Shown here: positions 45,693 to 57,757 of the stretch, in pieces | Layout: every line of letters begins with the position of its first letter | Numbering within the stretch: position 1 is the stretch's first letter | Source of the DNA: Zanthoxylum bungeanum | Taxonomy: Eukaryota > Streptophyta > Magnoliopsida > Sapindales > Rutaceae | NCBI GenBank assembly: GCA_019454045.1 | Contig: SKCR01036783.1 | Location: 1-64,000 of the forward strand | Length of the DNA: 64,000 nt | Reading direction: 5' to 3' | Translations under genes and position numbers: made by a program | Notes under the pieces: generated by a model | Databases searched by the model: none | What the model was told of the DNA's origin: nothing | Seen by the model: the letters and a program-made list of their open reading frames with translations, nothing else

Positions 45693-47842
45693 TCTACATA
45701 GATTACTGCTTTTCATGAATCATCTTTTACAGATATTGCTACTGAAATCATTAAGATAGAAATAATGCATCATCTTCTAGCCATCATATCTAAGTAAGAC
45801 AACTTCCTAGTTGTAACACCCCGAATTATCATGATGCGTTCTTTATGGTTTTTGGGTAGTGTGTTGACTTAATTTAATTGAATAGTTATGAGTCAAGCAA
45901 GATTTAGGATTGACGTTCGTGATCCTCGCGTTTGAACGCTTGTATTCATGTCACGTTTTCGAACGAGGTCATCCAACGTGTTCGCGTTTAAGTCGATTCG
46001 TCTACACGTTCAAAAGAGGTCATCCAGTATGTTCACGTCTGAGTCACATTCGTCCATGGGTTCGAAAGCCGAGCATCACTAACTTCATGTGAGGGTTGCG
46101 TTCGATTCCACGTTTGAATGTAGACGCGAAAAATAAATATCTAAGGGCTTCTATATAAGGCATAAATGAGTGGCAAGGGTTATTTTATCCCTTTTTCCTC
46201 TTTCCCCCACCCTACCAATGACTCAAGCACCCATTTCCTCTATAGATTAGCTACAAAATATGAAGGTTATTAGTGCAATCTCTTGAGCAAATAATAGCAA
46301 GCGCTTGAGAAAATCATAGCAATGTAAGTCTCTCATCTTTGCAAAGTAATTTTCATGCAATTCAAGCGTGATTTTTTAGGTTAATCATTATAATCCATGA
46401 GATTCAAGCATGATCCATGACCATGTTGCATGAGTGGGTTGATTTGACCGTGGTTTAACAAGAATAAGGACGATTACCATGACTTTATTTATGGGTAAGT
46501 AAGATTCAAGAATCATGATACATGGTTGTGTTTGATTAAGGTTGAACTGGCATGATAGATGATGAGTGAGTGTTGAGCATGCTAGATTGAATTTTATTGT
46601 CATAGATCTTGCATGGGTAAGTTGGGTTTTGACTTTAATTTTTGATGTTTTACCGTAAACTCCCATTTTGGTGTGCTATTAGACATGTGAGCATGACGTA
46701 TCTTGGCTTTGTGGTGATGTGATGGTTTTTAGATTTGGCCATGTGTCACATCCCAATAATTATAGGAAGCGACCGGTAAGAGACAATGTTGCCATCTCCC
46801 TAAGCCTCATGACTTGCATATGCATAACGTGACGTGGCCTAACTCATGTCTTGTACTTAAACTATACATACATGCTCTATATCATGAATTCATCATAAAC
46901 ATGCATGACGTGAATAGACTCTAACCTGTATTTATCATTCATACATACACAACTGAAGCTAAACTACACTTGAATTAGCTTGAATAATATGGTTACATGA
47001 ACGTGACTAACTCATGTATGACATCATATGAATTACATAGCTTAGGACTTAATAATGTTGATGAACACTAAAAATTACATTTTTATAAAAAGAAAAATTA
47101 ATCATTTTATACTTGTAGTTTCATTAATCCCATTAATTAAGTACATTTGTAAAATAATAATTAAATTTATATTTTATATATTTTTATTGTGATATTTATT
47201 TCTTATATAGGTGAAATAATACTTTGGATGCATAACTAGAAAAATGGACGTGACATTTGGACTTTGGAGGCCAGTAATTTAAAAGGGCGTTCTAACAGTG
47301 TACAAATTCGAAAATTCCAACCTTGCGTAATTTTCGTATTTTGGCCATAACATTTTACTCCGATATCAGATTGAGGCGATTTCAGTTCCAGATGAAAGAA
47401 GATAAAATATTTACAACTAATAAGATTTTCTAGTTTTAAAGTTTTCAAGGCTCAAATTGATGAAAAATCCAAAGTGTGTTATATATGATTATTAAAGTCA
47501 AGTCAAGTAAAAAAAATTAATTAAATAATTTTGGTGAAAGGTCACCATCCACCTTTAGTTGGATGGAACCCTCCATCACATGCAATTGCTTAACAATTTC
47601 AACAATTGCTAATCAATTGCAAATGTAAAGAGGTGATTAACACCTTATTTACTCAGCCCAGATTCTATAGTTTTCTCTGAAAATTTGTGAAGTTCTAGCT
47701 CTTGTATGTTTTATTTTTTAAAAAGCTTTCTTGTAATTTCTTTTTTTCTTTCAGTAATAAAATTATGTGTATTTTTCTTCAAATCAGGAGTAGCTAATTT
47801 CGTCCTGCTGGGGTAAATGGTAAAGCTTTTAATTTGAAAATA
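45693..47842. other. Non-coding region; possible decayed gypsy LTR at 45812
   Basis: There is no believable gene. TGTAACACCCCGAATT at 45812 looks like the start of a chromovirus-type LTR, with a TATA (TCTATATAAGG) near 46152, but no matching end or target duplication was found. A second similar start, TGTCACATCCCAATAATTAT, lies near 46745. A 62-bp motif (GAGGTCATCCA with TTCGAA or TTCAAA) is repeated twice at about 45960 and 46015. Part of the right side is probably the upstream LTR of Ath3. Confidence 0.35.
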
Positions 47843-48485
47843 TAGATTAATATAGGACTGGGCATCAGATCGGATTTGGCTCTCGAATCCGATCAAATCG
47901 TGTTTGGTTCGTTTGTGGAATTTCGGATCGAATCAGATAAATTTGATTTAATTAGATTTTATCCGATTTGATAACAAATCCAAATCCAATAGAGAATCCG
48001 ATTGATAACGGATTCAAATCCGATAGAGAGTTCGATTTGATAATAAATTCGATAGTAGATTCGATTTGATAACAAATCTCATTTGATAACAGATCCGATT
48101 CGAAATATTGACTTGAAAATTTGTAAATTCATAACAATTTTATCGAATCGGATCAGATAACTTAAAATTCAAATCAATTTTATCAAATCGGATCCGTTAT
48201 CGAATCGGATCTGTTATCAAATCGAATCCACTATCGGATTCATTATCAAATCGGATGCTTTATCGGATTCGGATATGTTATCAAATCGAATTTATCCGAT
48301 TCGTTAAGATATCAAATCAGATCGAATAAATCCGATTCGATTTGATAGTTATCAGATCAAATCCGATCTGATCCGATAAGGACTCAAAATCCGATCGAAC
48401 CAAATAAATCAACTCTTATCAAATCGGATCGGATTCGGATTCGGTCCGATCCGAATCCGATAATGCCCACCACTAGATTAATATA
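47843..48485. mobile_element. Foldback MITE-like element with 12-bp flanking repeat
   Basis: The body 47855-48473 (619 bp) begins GGACTGGGCATCAGATCGGA and ends CCGATAATGCCCACCAC, so the ends are inverted repeats around TGGGCAT...ATCGGATT. It is made almost entirely of diverged GATCGGATT/GATTTGATAACAAATCC words in the left half and their complements in the right half, giving a long imperfect foldback. The repeat TAGATTAATATA flanks it at 47843-47854 and 48474-48485. No coding capacity. The long target duplication fits Mutator-like better than hAT elements, but the superfamily is uncertain. Confidence 0.75.
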
Positions 48486-48976
48486 ACTTATGTTATAATA
48501 TATAAATTGTAATCTAATGATTAATATTTAATTTAATTCTGGAGTAGTTATTGACAAACTTTGTTACCGCCTACATGGCTGGTTTTATTTATTTGACATA
48601 ATTGATTACCTAACTGGACTTATTATAGACAAAAATTATCACTGTCTTTATGACCAGTTTTATATGTTTTAACATAATTAATTCCTGAAATAAATTAATT
48701 GGGCAATAATGACAATTTATTTATTATAAAAAAGTGAGATTCTAAATTTATAATATTAAAAGTGGATCCTCTAACCCCGATATTCTATTTTATTGTTGCA
48801 GTCCAATTTAAAAATTTACAATCACTTCAAACAACTCAATCCTTTTATTTTCACTGAAATTATTATTTTATTTTACTAAATCTATTTCTTGTAGATCAAT
48901 CCCGGACTTACCGAGTTATTTTATTACTTCGACACTCTTATACTTGGGAGTAAAGAACCACTTTATGAGTGTGTCA
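48486..48976 (+). repeat. Ath3 5' LTR, right end
   Basis: The LTR end is placed at GTGTCA (48976) because AGTTTT and a tRNA-Asp priming site follow, exactly as in LogR. The left boundary could not be found; the MITE at 47843 may lie inside this LTR. The last 100 bp carry the conserved word order seen in the related LTR ends (position marker CACTCTTATACTTGGGAG, then TATGAGTGTGTCA). Confidence 0.55.
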
Positions 48977-48982
48977 AGTTTT

Positions 48983-49000
48983 CGGCGCCGTTGTCGAGGA
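48983..49000 (+). promoter_or_regulatory. Ath3 primer binding site, tRNA-Asp (degenerate)
   Basis: CGGCGCCGTTGTCGAGGA compares with the ideal TGGCGCCGTTGCCGGGGA with three or so substitutions. It starts 6 bp after the LTR end. Orientation is plus, opposite to Ath1, Ath2 and LogR. Confidence 0.7.
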
Positions 49001-49239
49001 ATATAATTTAGTAGATAGAATAATAATTTAACATCCTTGTATTTTTTTTCTTTTCTTTTTATTTTTTATTTTATATTTCTTTTGTTTGTATTTTCTGTAT
49101 CTCATTTTTTTAATCACTACATTTGTATTTATTTTTTTCATTTATTTTAACTTTTTTCTTTCTTTCACTTGTTTATTATATTTTATTTTTATATGTATTG
49201 CATTTGCATATTTAAATTTTATCATATAATGTACATTTA

Positions 49240-50666
49240 GGTTGCATGAGACATTGATCTCGATCATCTAGTGGTAGATTAAATAGAGAGTCTCCATCAC
49301 CTTTGTCGTTAGTCAAAGTGGCCCAGAACCAAAATGAAAATCTACCTGCCCGAGTTGGAAATCCAGTTGATCAGGAAGAAAACGAGTCTCAACATGGCGA
49401 TCTTAATCATCTTAGGACACTCAGACAATTCACAAATTCCACTAGGACAGGATCACCATATTGTATTGTTTTCCCCCAGATGCGTCACGTTTCAATTTTA
49501 AACCAGGCATCATCCAACGTTTACCCATATTCCACGGTCTAGAATCAGAAAATCCTTATCAGCACTTAAGGGAATTTGAAGAGGTATGTAACACTTGTAC
49601 AAACCAAAATTACAACATGAATATAATTCAACTCAAGTTTTTTCCTTTTTCTTTAAAGGATAAAGCTAAAATTTGGCTACAGAACCTTAGGTCATGATCC
49701 ATCAGAACATAGAATGATTTGCAAGAGTAATTTCTGCAAAAAAATTTCCCCATCACAGGACAAACTCCTTTAAAAGGAGAATCACAACTTTCACACAAGA
49801 GTCGGGGGAAATATTTTACCAATATTGGGAGAGATTTAAAGAAATGTTGAATATTTGTCCACATCATGGGTTTGAAACATGAAGGTTGGTTTCCTACTTC
49901 TACGAGGGTTTAACACCCCAATGTAGGCAAGTAGTGGAAATTATGTGTAATGGTGAGTTTAGGGACAAAAATCCAGAAGATGCACTAGATTACCTAGAAC
50001 ACATAGCAGAGAATGCACAACAATGGGATACAGTTTGCACATATGAGTCGCCTGTAAAACCACAGTCATCTGGTAGAGGTATGTTTAACTTTAGGGAAGA
50101 CCATGACCTTTCTGCTAAGTATGAATCTCTAGCTAAAAAAGTTGAGGCATTAGAAATGAGGAAGAATGATCATGTAAAGTCAGTTCAAGAAGTCACATGT
50201 CATAGCTGTAATTCAAATGAACATGTCACACAAGTTTTCCCAACCATGCCAGCCCTGCAAGAATGTCTCCATGACCAATTCAAATCCATAAACACTTTCA
50301 ATAGACCAAATCCAAACTCGTACTATTAAACCTACAATTCTGGTTGGAGAAACAATCCAAACTTCAATTGGAGGAATGATAACCGAGCACAACCATCGCA
50401 ACAACCTCCGCAGGTACACCATAATTTTCAAATTCTCATAATTATACACCATATGTCTCACCGCCTAGGAGAACCCTTGAGGATACCTTGCATGTATTCA
50501 TTGAGAAATAAAAAGCAATTAATAACCAAAATATGCAAACATTGATTGATCTGAAAGATAATTTCTCCAAAATCACATCTGCATTGACCATTAATGAGAA
50601 AAGAATATTTCCTATACAACCACAACCAAACCCTAAGAGTCATCAAAAACCCCACGAGGGTAGAAA
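49240..50666 (+). pseudogene. Ath3 gag (Athila type), broken and truncated by Ath2
   Basis: Homologue of the Ath1 gag on the plus strand. In order: RTLRQFTNSTRTGSPYC, FKPGIIQRLPIFHGLESENP, HLREFEEVCNTC, FPFSLKDKAKIWLQNLRS, a disrupted region, YWERFKEMLNICPHHGF-type sequence, VSYFYEGLTPQCRQVVEIMC, EDALDYLEHIAENAQQW, a CX2CX5HX4-like trace (CHSCNSNEHVTQ), NTFNRPNPNSYY and NWRNNPNFNW-like sequence. It has frame changes near 49470 and 49690, a stop near 50328 and others. The sequence stops at FPIQPQPNPKSHQK, where Ath2 begins; the equivalent Ath1 passage is FPSQTQPNPLGQH. Confidence 0.82.
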
Positions 50667-50671
50667 CTTGT

Positions 50672-51920
50672 TGCGATATTTTATATCGTACTGCAAGTGT
50701 ACGATGTCAAGTTTTAGTAGATGATAAGTATGAGTGTTGAACCCACATGGATTGAAATCTAATTTGCACTAAGTACTATAATTACTAACCCTAACTTTAT
50801 CTAGAAACACAATCTAAATTTAAAGTAAATGTAAGCTTAAAAACAAAAACAAATAAGAAACTAAACAATTTTTATTACAAGATCAGTTACGAGATGAATT
50901 CTAGAGTCTGATTTCACCTAGCTATCCACTATGTATTTGTGACGCCAAATTAACTACTATTAAATTTCTAAGTTTATAAGCCTAGAATCCTGAGAGTATT
51001 CCACTCCCTCTCCCGAGCAATAATGAAAAGATTATTAATTACCGACTTCGATATCCCTATAAAAATCTAATAATTAACAATTCATTATGTCTTGTGATTC
51101 TTTATTAACGGCTTTCAAGGATTATGATTCTCTCAAACTCTATAAACTTCCAAGATTATATTTTCTAGGTCCTATTCAAAATCCCTTATCCCGATATATT
51201 TCAATACACAATCATCCAACTTGTAGCCAGCAAATAAGAAGCATTAAGCACAAGAAAACATAAATAAACTGAATGGAAACTTCACAAAAATTAATTGGCA
51301 ATCAATACATAATTTCAAGCATTAGGCTACATCATACTCTATAACAATATAATTAGTTCATGGCTAATTTAAAGAACGACAACATCCGAGTCAATAACAT
51401 TATGATAATTAAAAGAGTTTGAAGAAGGATAATAAAGAGTAAAACCCGAATTAAATTCCTTTGGGTTCCAGACTTCACCATATTTGTCTCATTCCATTGT
51501 TCTTCAATCTCTTCCTTAGGATCTCTCAATTTTTGTACTTTGAACTCTTTTTGGTGTGTCTAATGAGCCCCCTTTAGGGTTTTGGACGTACTGTTATATT
51601 TATAGAAAATCCTGAAGTCCTGTTGCACATGTACCACAGCGTCGCGACGCCAAACCGTCGGGATATTTGTGTGAAGTATGTTGGGCGTCGCGGCGCCACT
51701 CTTTTTTCAGAATGAATATTTTCAGCTTGTGTCCGCTTTTCCCGCATTCTTCAAATGCCTTTATAAGCTCCTAAAACCCGTACAATTGCTCCAAATCCAT
51801 GCTCTAATGCTCACTATCAATAAAACACTAAACAACTCCAAAATACATTAAATCATATGGAATCTAACAAAATAATAAGATGATGATGCATGAATAAGTG
51901 TGTATAAACCGCACTTATCA
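50672..51920 (-). repeat. Ath2 3' LTR
   Basis: The plus strand begins TGCGATATTTTATATCGTAC and ends ACCGCACTTATCA, followed by a polypurine tract. The minus-strand TATA (CTATAAATATAA) is at 51594-51605. Two palindromes lie upstream of it: GCGTCGCGACGC at 51639-51650 and GGCGTCGCGGCGCC at 51684-51697. The 5 bp to the left, CTTGT (50667-50671), should recur at the other end of Ath2, outside the window. Confidence 0.82.
51639..51697. repeat. Paired GC palindromes in Ath2 LTR
   Basis: GCGTCGCGACGC (perfect) and GGCGTCGCGGCGCC (one mismatched pair), 33 bp apart and about 35-90 bp upstream of the minus-strand TATA. The spacing is similar to Ath1 and LogR. Confidence 0.9.
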
Positions 51921-52310
51921 AACACCCCCAAGCTTAAGATTTTGCTAGTCCCGAGCAAAAGACTAGATGTAAAAAAAATCGACAACTAAAGCAATAAAGT
52001 TAACTACGCCACTTTTGTAGGTATCACGATTACATTTAGCGTATGCAACAAGCTTTTAATGTTATATAAAAGCTAGTGAGGGCTTACAAAGACGACACCC
52101 ATAAACGTCATATAACCATGCACATGCAATCATGCAAAAATATAAAAACTACGATAATAATAATAAGACAAGAATCCTTGAAAGTCTGGTGCAAAGAGTG
52201 TCCTCAGAGAATGCCTAATACTGAAAACAAAGAAACCTTCAAAGTGTATGATTCAACCTTCAAAGTGTATCCTTGAACGTTTAATTTTGTTAAAGGCCTG
52301 TAAGTAGTCC
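51921..52310 (-). other. Ath2 polypurine tract and 3' UTR with shared block
   Basis: The minus strand has GCTTGGGGGTGTT directly before the LTR (51921-51933). At 52003-52110 the block shared with Ath1 and LogR is present (ATCACGATTACATTTAGCG, ATGCAACAAGC, GACGACACCCATAAACG). The distance from the LTR to RT is only about 390 bp, so RNase H and integrase have been deleted. Confidence 0.75.
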
Positions 52311-53449
52311 TCATCCATCATAAAAAGAGACTTTTTTTTCCAAAAGATTGTAAAATGGCTTCGCAATCATAGAAAAATTCAATAAAAATCGTCGATAAAA
52401 CCCAGCATGACCAAGGAAGCTCCTTACTCCTTTAGCATTTATTAGTGGTGGAAGCTTTTCAATCGCTGCTATTTTGGCTCTATCTACTTCCACACCCTTT
52501 AAGGATATCTTATGACCCAACACGATACCTTCCTGAACCATGAAATGACACTTTTCCCAATTCAACACCAAACTCTTCTCCTCGCATCTCTGTAAAACCA
52601 ATGATAAGTTGTGCAAACAATGATCAAAGGTTGAGCCAAATATGGAAAAATCGTCCATGAAGATCTCTAGAATATCCTCCACCATATATGAGAAAATGGC
52701 TATCATACACTGCTGAAAGGTGGCTGGAGCATTACACAGTCCGAAAGGCATCCTCCGAAAAGCATATGTACCATAAGGACAAGTAAATGTTTTCAGAATA
52801 GCCATCTACGAAACAATAATACTAAAAACCGGCTAATCGATCTAGCATTTTATCTATGAATGGAAGATGGAAATGGTCATTTCTGGTGGTATTGTTGAGT
52901 TTCCTATAATCTATACAGACATGCCACCCAATAACTGTTCTCGTGGAGATGAGATCATTATTGTCATTCTTGACCACTATCATTCCTCCATTTTTAGGTA
53001 CCACTTGGATTGATGACACCCATGAACTATCGGAAATGGCATAGATGATTCATGTTTTTAGCCATTTCAGCACCTCAGCCCTTACTACTTCTTTCATGGC
53101 TGTATTCAACCTCCTCTGATGTTCGATAGAGGGTTTATAGGTGTCATCCATCAAAATTATATGCATGCAAACTGAAGGGCTAATCCTTTTTATGTATGTT
53201 ATTGACCATACCAAAGCAAACTTATATTTCCTTAAGATTCTCAGTAATTTATCTCATTCCACTGTGGAAAGTGTTGAAGAGTTGATCACCGAAAATATTG
53301 AGTTCTCATCCAAGAATACATAGCGTAGATGCTCTGATAATGCTTTTAACTCTAGTGTATCATTTTTAGCCTCCATTGATGGTGGATCATGTAGTGCTTC
53401 GACTTGAACCCTTGCTAATGTTTCTCTTTGCAAGCTTTTGAGTGCTAAG
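52311..53449 (-). pseudogene. Ath2 reverse transcriptase (Athila type), broken
   Basis: The minus strand reads LELKALSEHLRYVFLDENS, then SSIQVVPKNGGMIVVKNDNN, WHVCIDYRKLNNTTRNDHFHLPFIDKMLDRLAG, CFVDGYS, then after a deletion FTCPYGTYAFRRMPFGLCNAPATFQQC, the catalytic FMDDFSIFG, CHFMVQEGIVLGHKIS and FLGHAGFYRRFLLNFS. The piece between the FVDG box and CPYG is partly lost. Stops occur near 53027 and 52820. The 5' part is cut off at 53449 by Cop4 LTR C and should continue to the right of the window. Confidence 0.85.
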
Positions 53450-54502
53450 TGTTGGACAATTATGACCCATAGCGTCACTATTTGTACAAATCATGGTGTT
53501 GTTGTACAAATTAACTATGTGACAAAGGAGATTGCACTCTTATCATTTGTGATTAGATCACCTAGATATATAAATGATAGGAGGTCCCTGTGATTTGTTC
53601 CTGGGCGGAGAATGATATGAGACAGTATCAGTCCACGAAGGATAAATCATTAAATATCCCTAGTCAGAGTATTATCGAGATTGGACATCGATAAATACAT
53701 AAAAGACTAGTATTACACTTGTACGCGTTGTGAGGGCACAACGACATATTTATCATATATTTGGGTATAGGATACTCATACAAGTGTAATAGGAGGTTGT
53801 GTTTTACCAATGGTATGGGAAACAGCTTCGCTTTGGATAGACCGCTTCAGAATTCCATTGGTAGTATGACTATGTGTCTATAGAAGTCCGAAATCAGGGT
53901 AGGTGTATTTGGTCTTAACCTGAGACTTGCACCGCTAATACTTGCGACAATCAATATACTTTGGTTGCGGTCGTCCAGGACTTTAACAGGTTCTATGTAC
54001 GCCAATGTTGGGTATATTGAGAATCGTAGTGTGTTGGGTGTGATGTCAAGACGAAAGTATCACTCCAGTCATAGTGGAGATGATGGTCACATAGGATAAG
54101 AGACTGGTTCTCTTAAATACTGCAGCTATCGGGATAAAATGACAAGGTCATGTTTATTCGATTATAGAGACTAGTCACCAGACATCCGACATGTGCTTCG
54201 TACGGGGCAGACACAATTCCAGCCCTAGGCCTAGCACGTGATCATCCGATACTGGATCGACATACACGATACCACTTATACCACGCCTGATATAGATCAC
54301 TTATTCCTGTAAGCATGTTTCTGGAGAATTGGGTAGGCATGGCGCTTTGCTAGAAGCCAACCTTGTCTTGTAAATCGGTATAAATGTAGTACGAGGTACT
54401 TACGTGTTCGGATAGTCCGACGACCGAATTTACTGCCAACATATCCGGGGATCTCATGGGTCACTTCCCGAAGATTCACCGATGATGTATGACTCGCACT
54501 TT

Positions 54503-54802
54503 ATTAATCTGGGATTAATTAGATGAGAGAGAAAATTAATCTGGGATTAATTGCGGAGATATTTTATCTGGGATAAAATATCAATTAAAGAGGAATAACG
54601 ATTAATTTGGAATTAATCGATAAATTAATATATTCGATATATTAAACGAAATTGGATTTCGACACGGAATTAAAATTAGATTTTAATTCTGACGAACGAG
54701 TTAATTTAGAATTAATTTGTTAGCGACGTGAATAGTGATTTCACTATGAGTATTCGTTTAATTGCGTCGTAACGGAAAATTCGTTAATTTGGAATTAGCG
54801 AA
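54503..54802. repeat. Array of nine 3-nt-loop hairpins (Cop4 LTR C)
   Basis: Left arms: ATTAATC, AATTAATC, GATATTTTATC, CGATTAATT, TTAATATAT, CGAAAT, GAATTAAAAT, TTAATT and TTCGTTAATT. Each is followed by three bases (TGG, TGG, TGG, TGG, TCG, TGG, TAG, TAG, TGG) and the complementary arm; the last has one wobble. Stems here are up to 11 bp. The array lies upstream of the TATA-like GAAATATAAAAACC (about 62734), so it would be in U3 and hence near the 3' end of the genomic RNA. Confidence 0.9.
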
Positions 54803-56223
54803 CCCATGCCCGGGATGTTTGCGAGCGTATTCGCATTTCGAATTCGAATGCGGCATGCAAGTCAAATCAAACGTCAAATCATTAGTCACATCAAGCGTCA
54901 AATCACATATCACTTTGAGTGATGTGTGACCGGCGTAAACACACACGTATAACGCAAGCGCACGTATCGTTCAAGTAGTATAAAAATATCGATCCCACGA
55001 GGACTTAATTCCTACTGTTGTTATTAATTATTGAATATATTTATTTACAAATATCTAATTGAGGGTGAAGAGAATGATTGTTTGATTGGTTGAAAGTGGT
55101 TTTACAAAATAAATAAAAAGACAAAAGAAAATACTAAGGAAAATAACAAAAGACACAAAGAACTAGGGTTGTGAATCCTTCTAATATCTTTTAAAAGATG
55201 AAGTGATTATTTTATGTTTGTGTAATAAATCAGATTACTAACCTGGAACACTAAATTATGCAAAAGCCTCTGTCGATGGTCAGACGCAAATACCCAGTTT
55301 AACCCAATTGAACCATATGTCTATGTCAACCAAATTATCTGGATTCATTAAGTTTAAGTTCCAATTATGGCTACCCCCGCCCGACAGGTATATGTCTATC
55401 ATGTAAGGAAATCTATTAAAGGGTTATCTGTCCTCAAGGAAGATCGTGGGCTATTAAGTCTAAGGCTGAAACCTAAAATCCCTATGTCTAGTTCATTTTA
55501 GATATACCACATCAATCTTATTGGTGATCAGACAACAAGAAAATTAGGCTTAAGACTTAATAAGTAAACCTTTAAATTACCCAAACTATAAAATAACCCC
55601 TTATAAACCGGTGATATTAGAATTCATCACAACCTCAGATAACTAACACATAACTAGGGCTAGTAAGAACTTAAAAGTAAAAGACATAAAGTAAAAATGC
55701 TGAAAAGTAAAAGACATAAAGTAAAAGCTGAAAAGTAAAATAAAATAAAATAAAATGCTAAGGTAAAAGGAATTACTTTTACTATTTACTATTTTAGATA
55801 TCTCCCATAAAATAATATATAAACTTGTGATAATATTACCAACCGACCAATCTGGCGGTATCCTTTATTAGTCAGGTTTAAACCAGACTAAAATGAATTA
55901 CCAACCGACCAATCTGGCGGTATCCTTTTTAAGTCAATATTTTAAATAGTGAATATATTATTTTTAAGGGAGATTAATCTAAATAGTAACAGTAAAAGAA
56001 TTACCTTTCACCATAGCTGGGGAAGTTACCTCCTCATGGTAAATAGTAAAAACTGTAAAAAGTAAAAAAAGTAAATTACTATATTAACACAACGTAATTA
56101 AAATTATTTACAAAAATAAAAACTAAAAAAAACTAAAAACTAAAAGAAACTAGAAAGATAAACTCTCTCTTTACATCAAAGAGATGAGAGAGAGTGGTAC
56201 AACAAATTCTGAAATTTGAAGCT

Positions 56224-56234
56224 GAATTTATAGG
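56224..56234 (-). promoter_or_regulatory. TATA box of LogR LTR
   Basis: Minus-strand CCTATAAATTC. It lies 60-430 bp downstream (in the direction of transcription) of the ACGTG array. The same sequence is present in the other LTR near 61848. Confidence 0.65.
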
Positions 56235-56296
56235 CGCGGGTAGGCTTCTAGCGTCGCGAGGCCAGGGCCTTTGGAGTCGCTACGCCAGCTTCTATC

Positions 56297-56650
56297 GACG
56301 TGGCACGCTCTGGTTCGTCGGTTTGCAGATTCTGGGTAAGCTGATAAGGTGACACGTGGCGAGATGGTTGGGCTTCAATTATTGTGACACGTGGCGGCTT
56401 CTGATTGGTCGATGAGATTCTTATCCACCACGTGTCAGATAAGGATTAGATACTCAATGATTGATGCTGACGTGGCGGTGACATGGCGACACGTGGGAAA
56501 GAGACTGTCGGCACCGTAGGATTACGACACGTGGCACTTCCTGATTGGCTGATGATGACGTGGCATTGAGGTGGCAGTTTGACTTGGTCAACTTGGTGAT
56601 GTGGCTAATGACGTGGTAATGATGTGGAGTGACACGTGGCACACGTGGCG
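56297..56650. promoter_or_regulatory. Array of eleven ACGTG (ABRE/G-box) cores in LogR 3' LTR
   Basis: ACGTG cores occur at about 56299, 56354, 56389, 56429, 56470, 56491, 56529, 56559, 56610, 56633 and 56643. Most are in the full ABRE or G-box form ACACGTGGC or the TGACGTGGC form. A TTGACTTGGTCAAC sequence with two opposed W-box cores (TTGAC/GTCAA) lies near 56580. ABREs bind ABA-responsive bZIP factors, and several copies are usually needed for ABA response. Position directly upstream of the TATA box supports a promoter role. No expression data are available here. Confidence 0.8.
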
Positions 56651-56971
56651 ATGATGACTGTCGGCACCGTAGGATGCTGACATGTGGCATGTCGCATCTT
56701 AGCAAATTCAAACTTTTCTCAGATTCTGATTTGGGACCCAGCTCACGTTAGCACTGTTCGGCGCACGTTAGGCGTCGCGACGCGAGAATTTACCAAAATG
56801 CCATTTTCGTCCAATTTTCACTGTTTTGGCCCAAATCACCTCCAGAATGTCCTGAAACTTTATTTATCTACAAAATAACACAAAACACATCAAAATATTC
56901 ACAAAACTCAAGAAACTATACAAAATATTAGGTTAAATGAGTGGAAATAGTGATAGATTTACCACTCATCA

Positions 56972-56986
56972 CACCCCCAAACCTAA
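56972..56986 (-). promoter_or_regulatory. LogR polypurine tract
   Basis: The minus strand reads GGTTTGGGGGTG immediately before the LTR start TGATGAGTGG. It matches the positions and G-runs of the Ath1 and Ath2 tracts. Confidence 0.7.
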
Positions 56987-57037
56987 TATTTTGCTAGTTC
57001 TCGAGCAAAACATAAAATAACATAAATAAATTAACAA

Positions 57038-57150
57038 AGCCACTTTCATATGGATCACGTTTGCATTTAACGTATGCAACAAGCCTTTAAACCCTTAGGT
57101 GTCCCTAGTGGACGAGTTGTAGTCTCGTGAGGGTTTACAGAAATGATACC
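57038..57150 (-). other. Conserved 3'-UTR block in LogR
   Basis: Plus-strand words GATCACGTTTGCATTTAACG, ATGCAACAAGCC, CCTAGTGGACGAG and TAGTCTCGTGAGGG correspond to the Ath1 block at 17563-17690 in the same order. In both cases it starts about 65-80 bp from the LTR. It has no conserved reading frame. Confidence 0.75.
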
Positions 57151-57535
57151 CACAAACATTTTACAAAAGTAAACAGGTAATAAAACTAATGCACACAAAA
57201 GCAAAAAGACAAGCGAAAAGAGAATAAAGATGTAGTGACTGATCAGGTGAAACTTCTACTCCAAGTTACTAGTTGTTTTGTTTTATTCTAAATTACTGAA
57301 TAAGTAAATTCTCCGATTATATTTACCATTCTTCATATACATAGCCAACAAAATATTAAACAACTTATTTTTGCCCACAACAGTCATAAGTGCAGTTGAT
57401 AAGAGAGTAATATTTTTGTCCTAAAGTTTTATCAGAATTCACACCTTTTTGGAGCAATGGAATAATTTTTTTTTTTTTCTGATTTTTCTTTGATTTTTCT
57501 TTTTCTATTTTTTTATTTATATACAATACCTTCCA

Positions 57536-57757
57536 TCTATGTAACGAGTGTTGGGTCGGTGGCTCCCAAACCAGTTGGTTTTAGGGCACCAGTGTTAAGA
57601 CACCCCTACAGACTAATTACTCAGACTTCAGATATATATATTTTTTGCAGCATCTTCGATCCATGTAACGAGCTTTGGGCCAGTGACTCCCAAACCAGTT
57701 GGCTTTAGGGCACTAGGTGTTAAAACACCCTACAACTTAATAACTCGGATCTCAGAC

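Larger units (their letters stand above)
54927..56971 (-). repeat. LogR 3' LTR, 2045 bp
   Basis: The complete LTR. On the minus strand it runs from TGATGAGTGG (56971) through an ACGTG-rich U3, a TATA box at 56224-56234, and a long R-U5 to CGCCGGTCA (54927). An internal repeat (ACCAACCGACCAATCTGG) occurs twice at about 55839 and 55901. GTCGGCACCGTAGGA also occurs twice, at about 56508 and 56660. The GC palindrome GCGTCGCGACGC lies at 56772-56783, with degenerate copies at 56251-56262 and about 56274-56286. Confidence 0.9.

Noticed and set aside
45812..46750. Chromovirus solo LTR
   Set aside because: The start TGTAACACCCCG and a TATA box fit, but I could not find a matching end or target duplication, so it is mentioned only as a possibility.
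52076..52276. Small plus-strand gene before Ath2 RT
   Set aside because: It covers the untranslated block shared with Ath1 and LogR, where the frame is not conserved.
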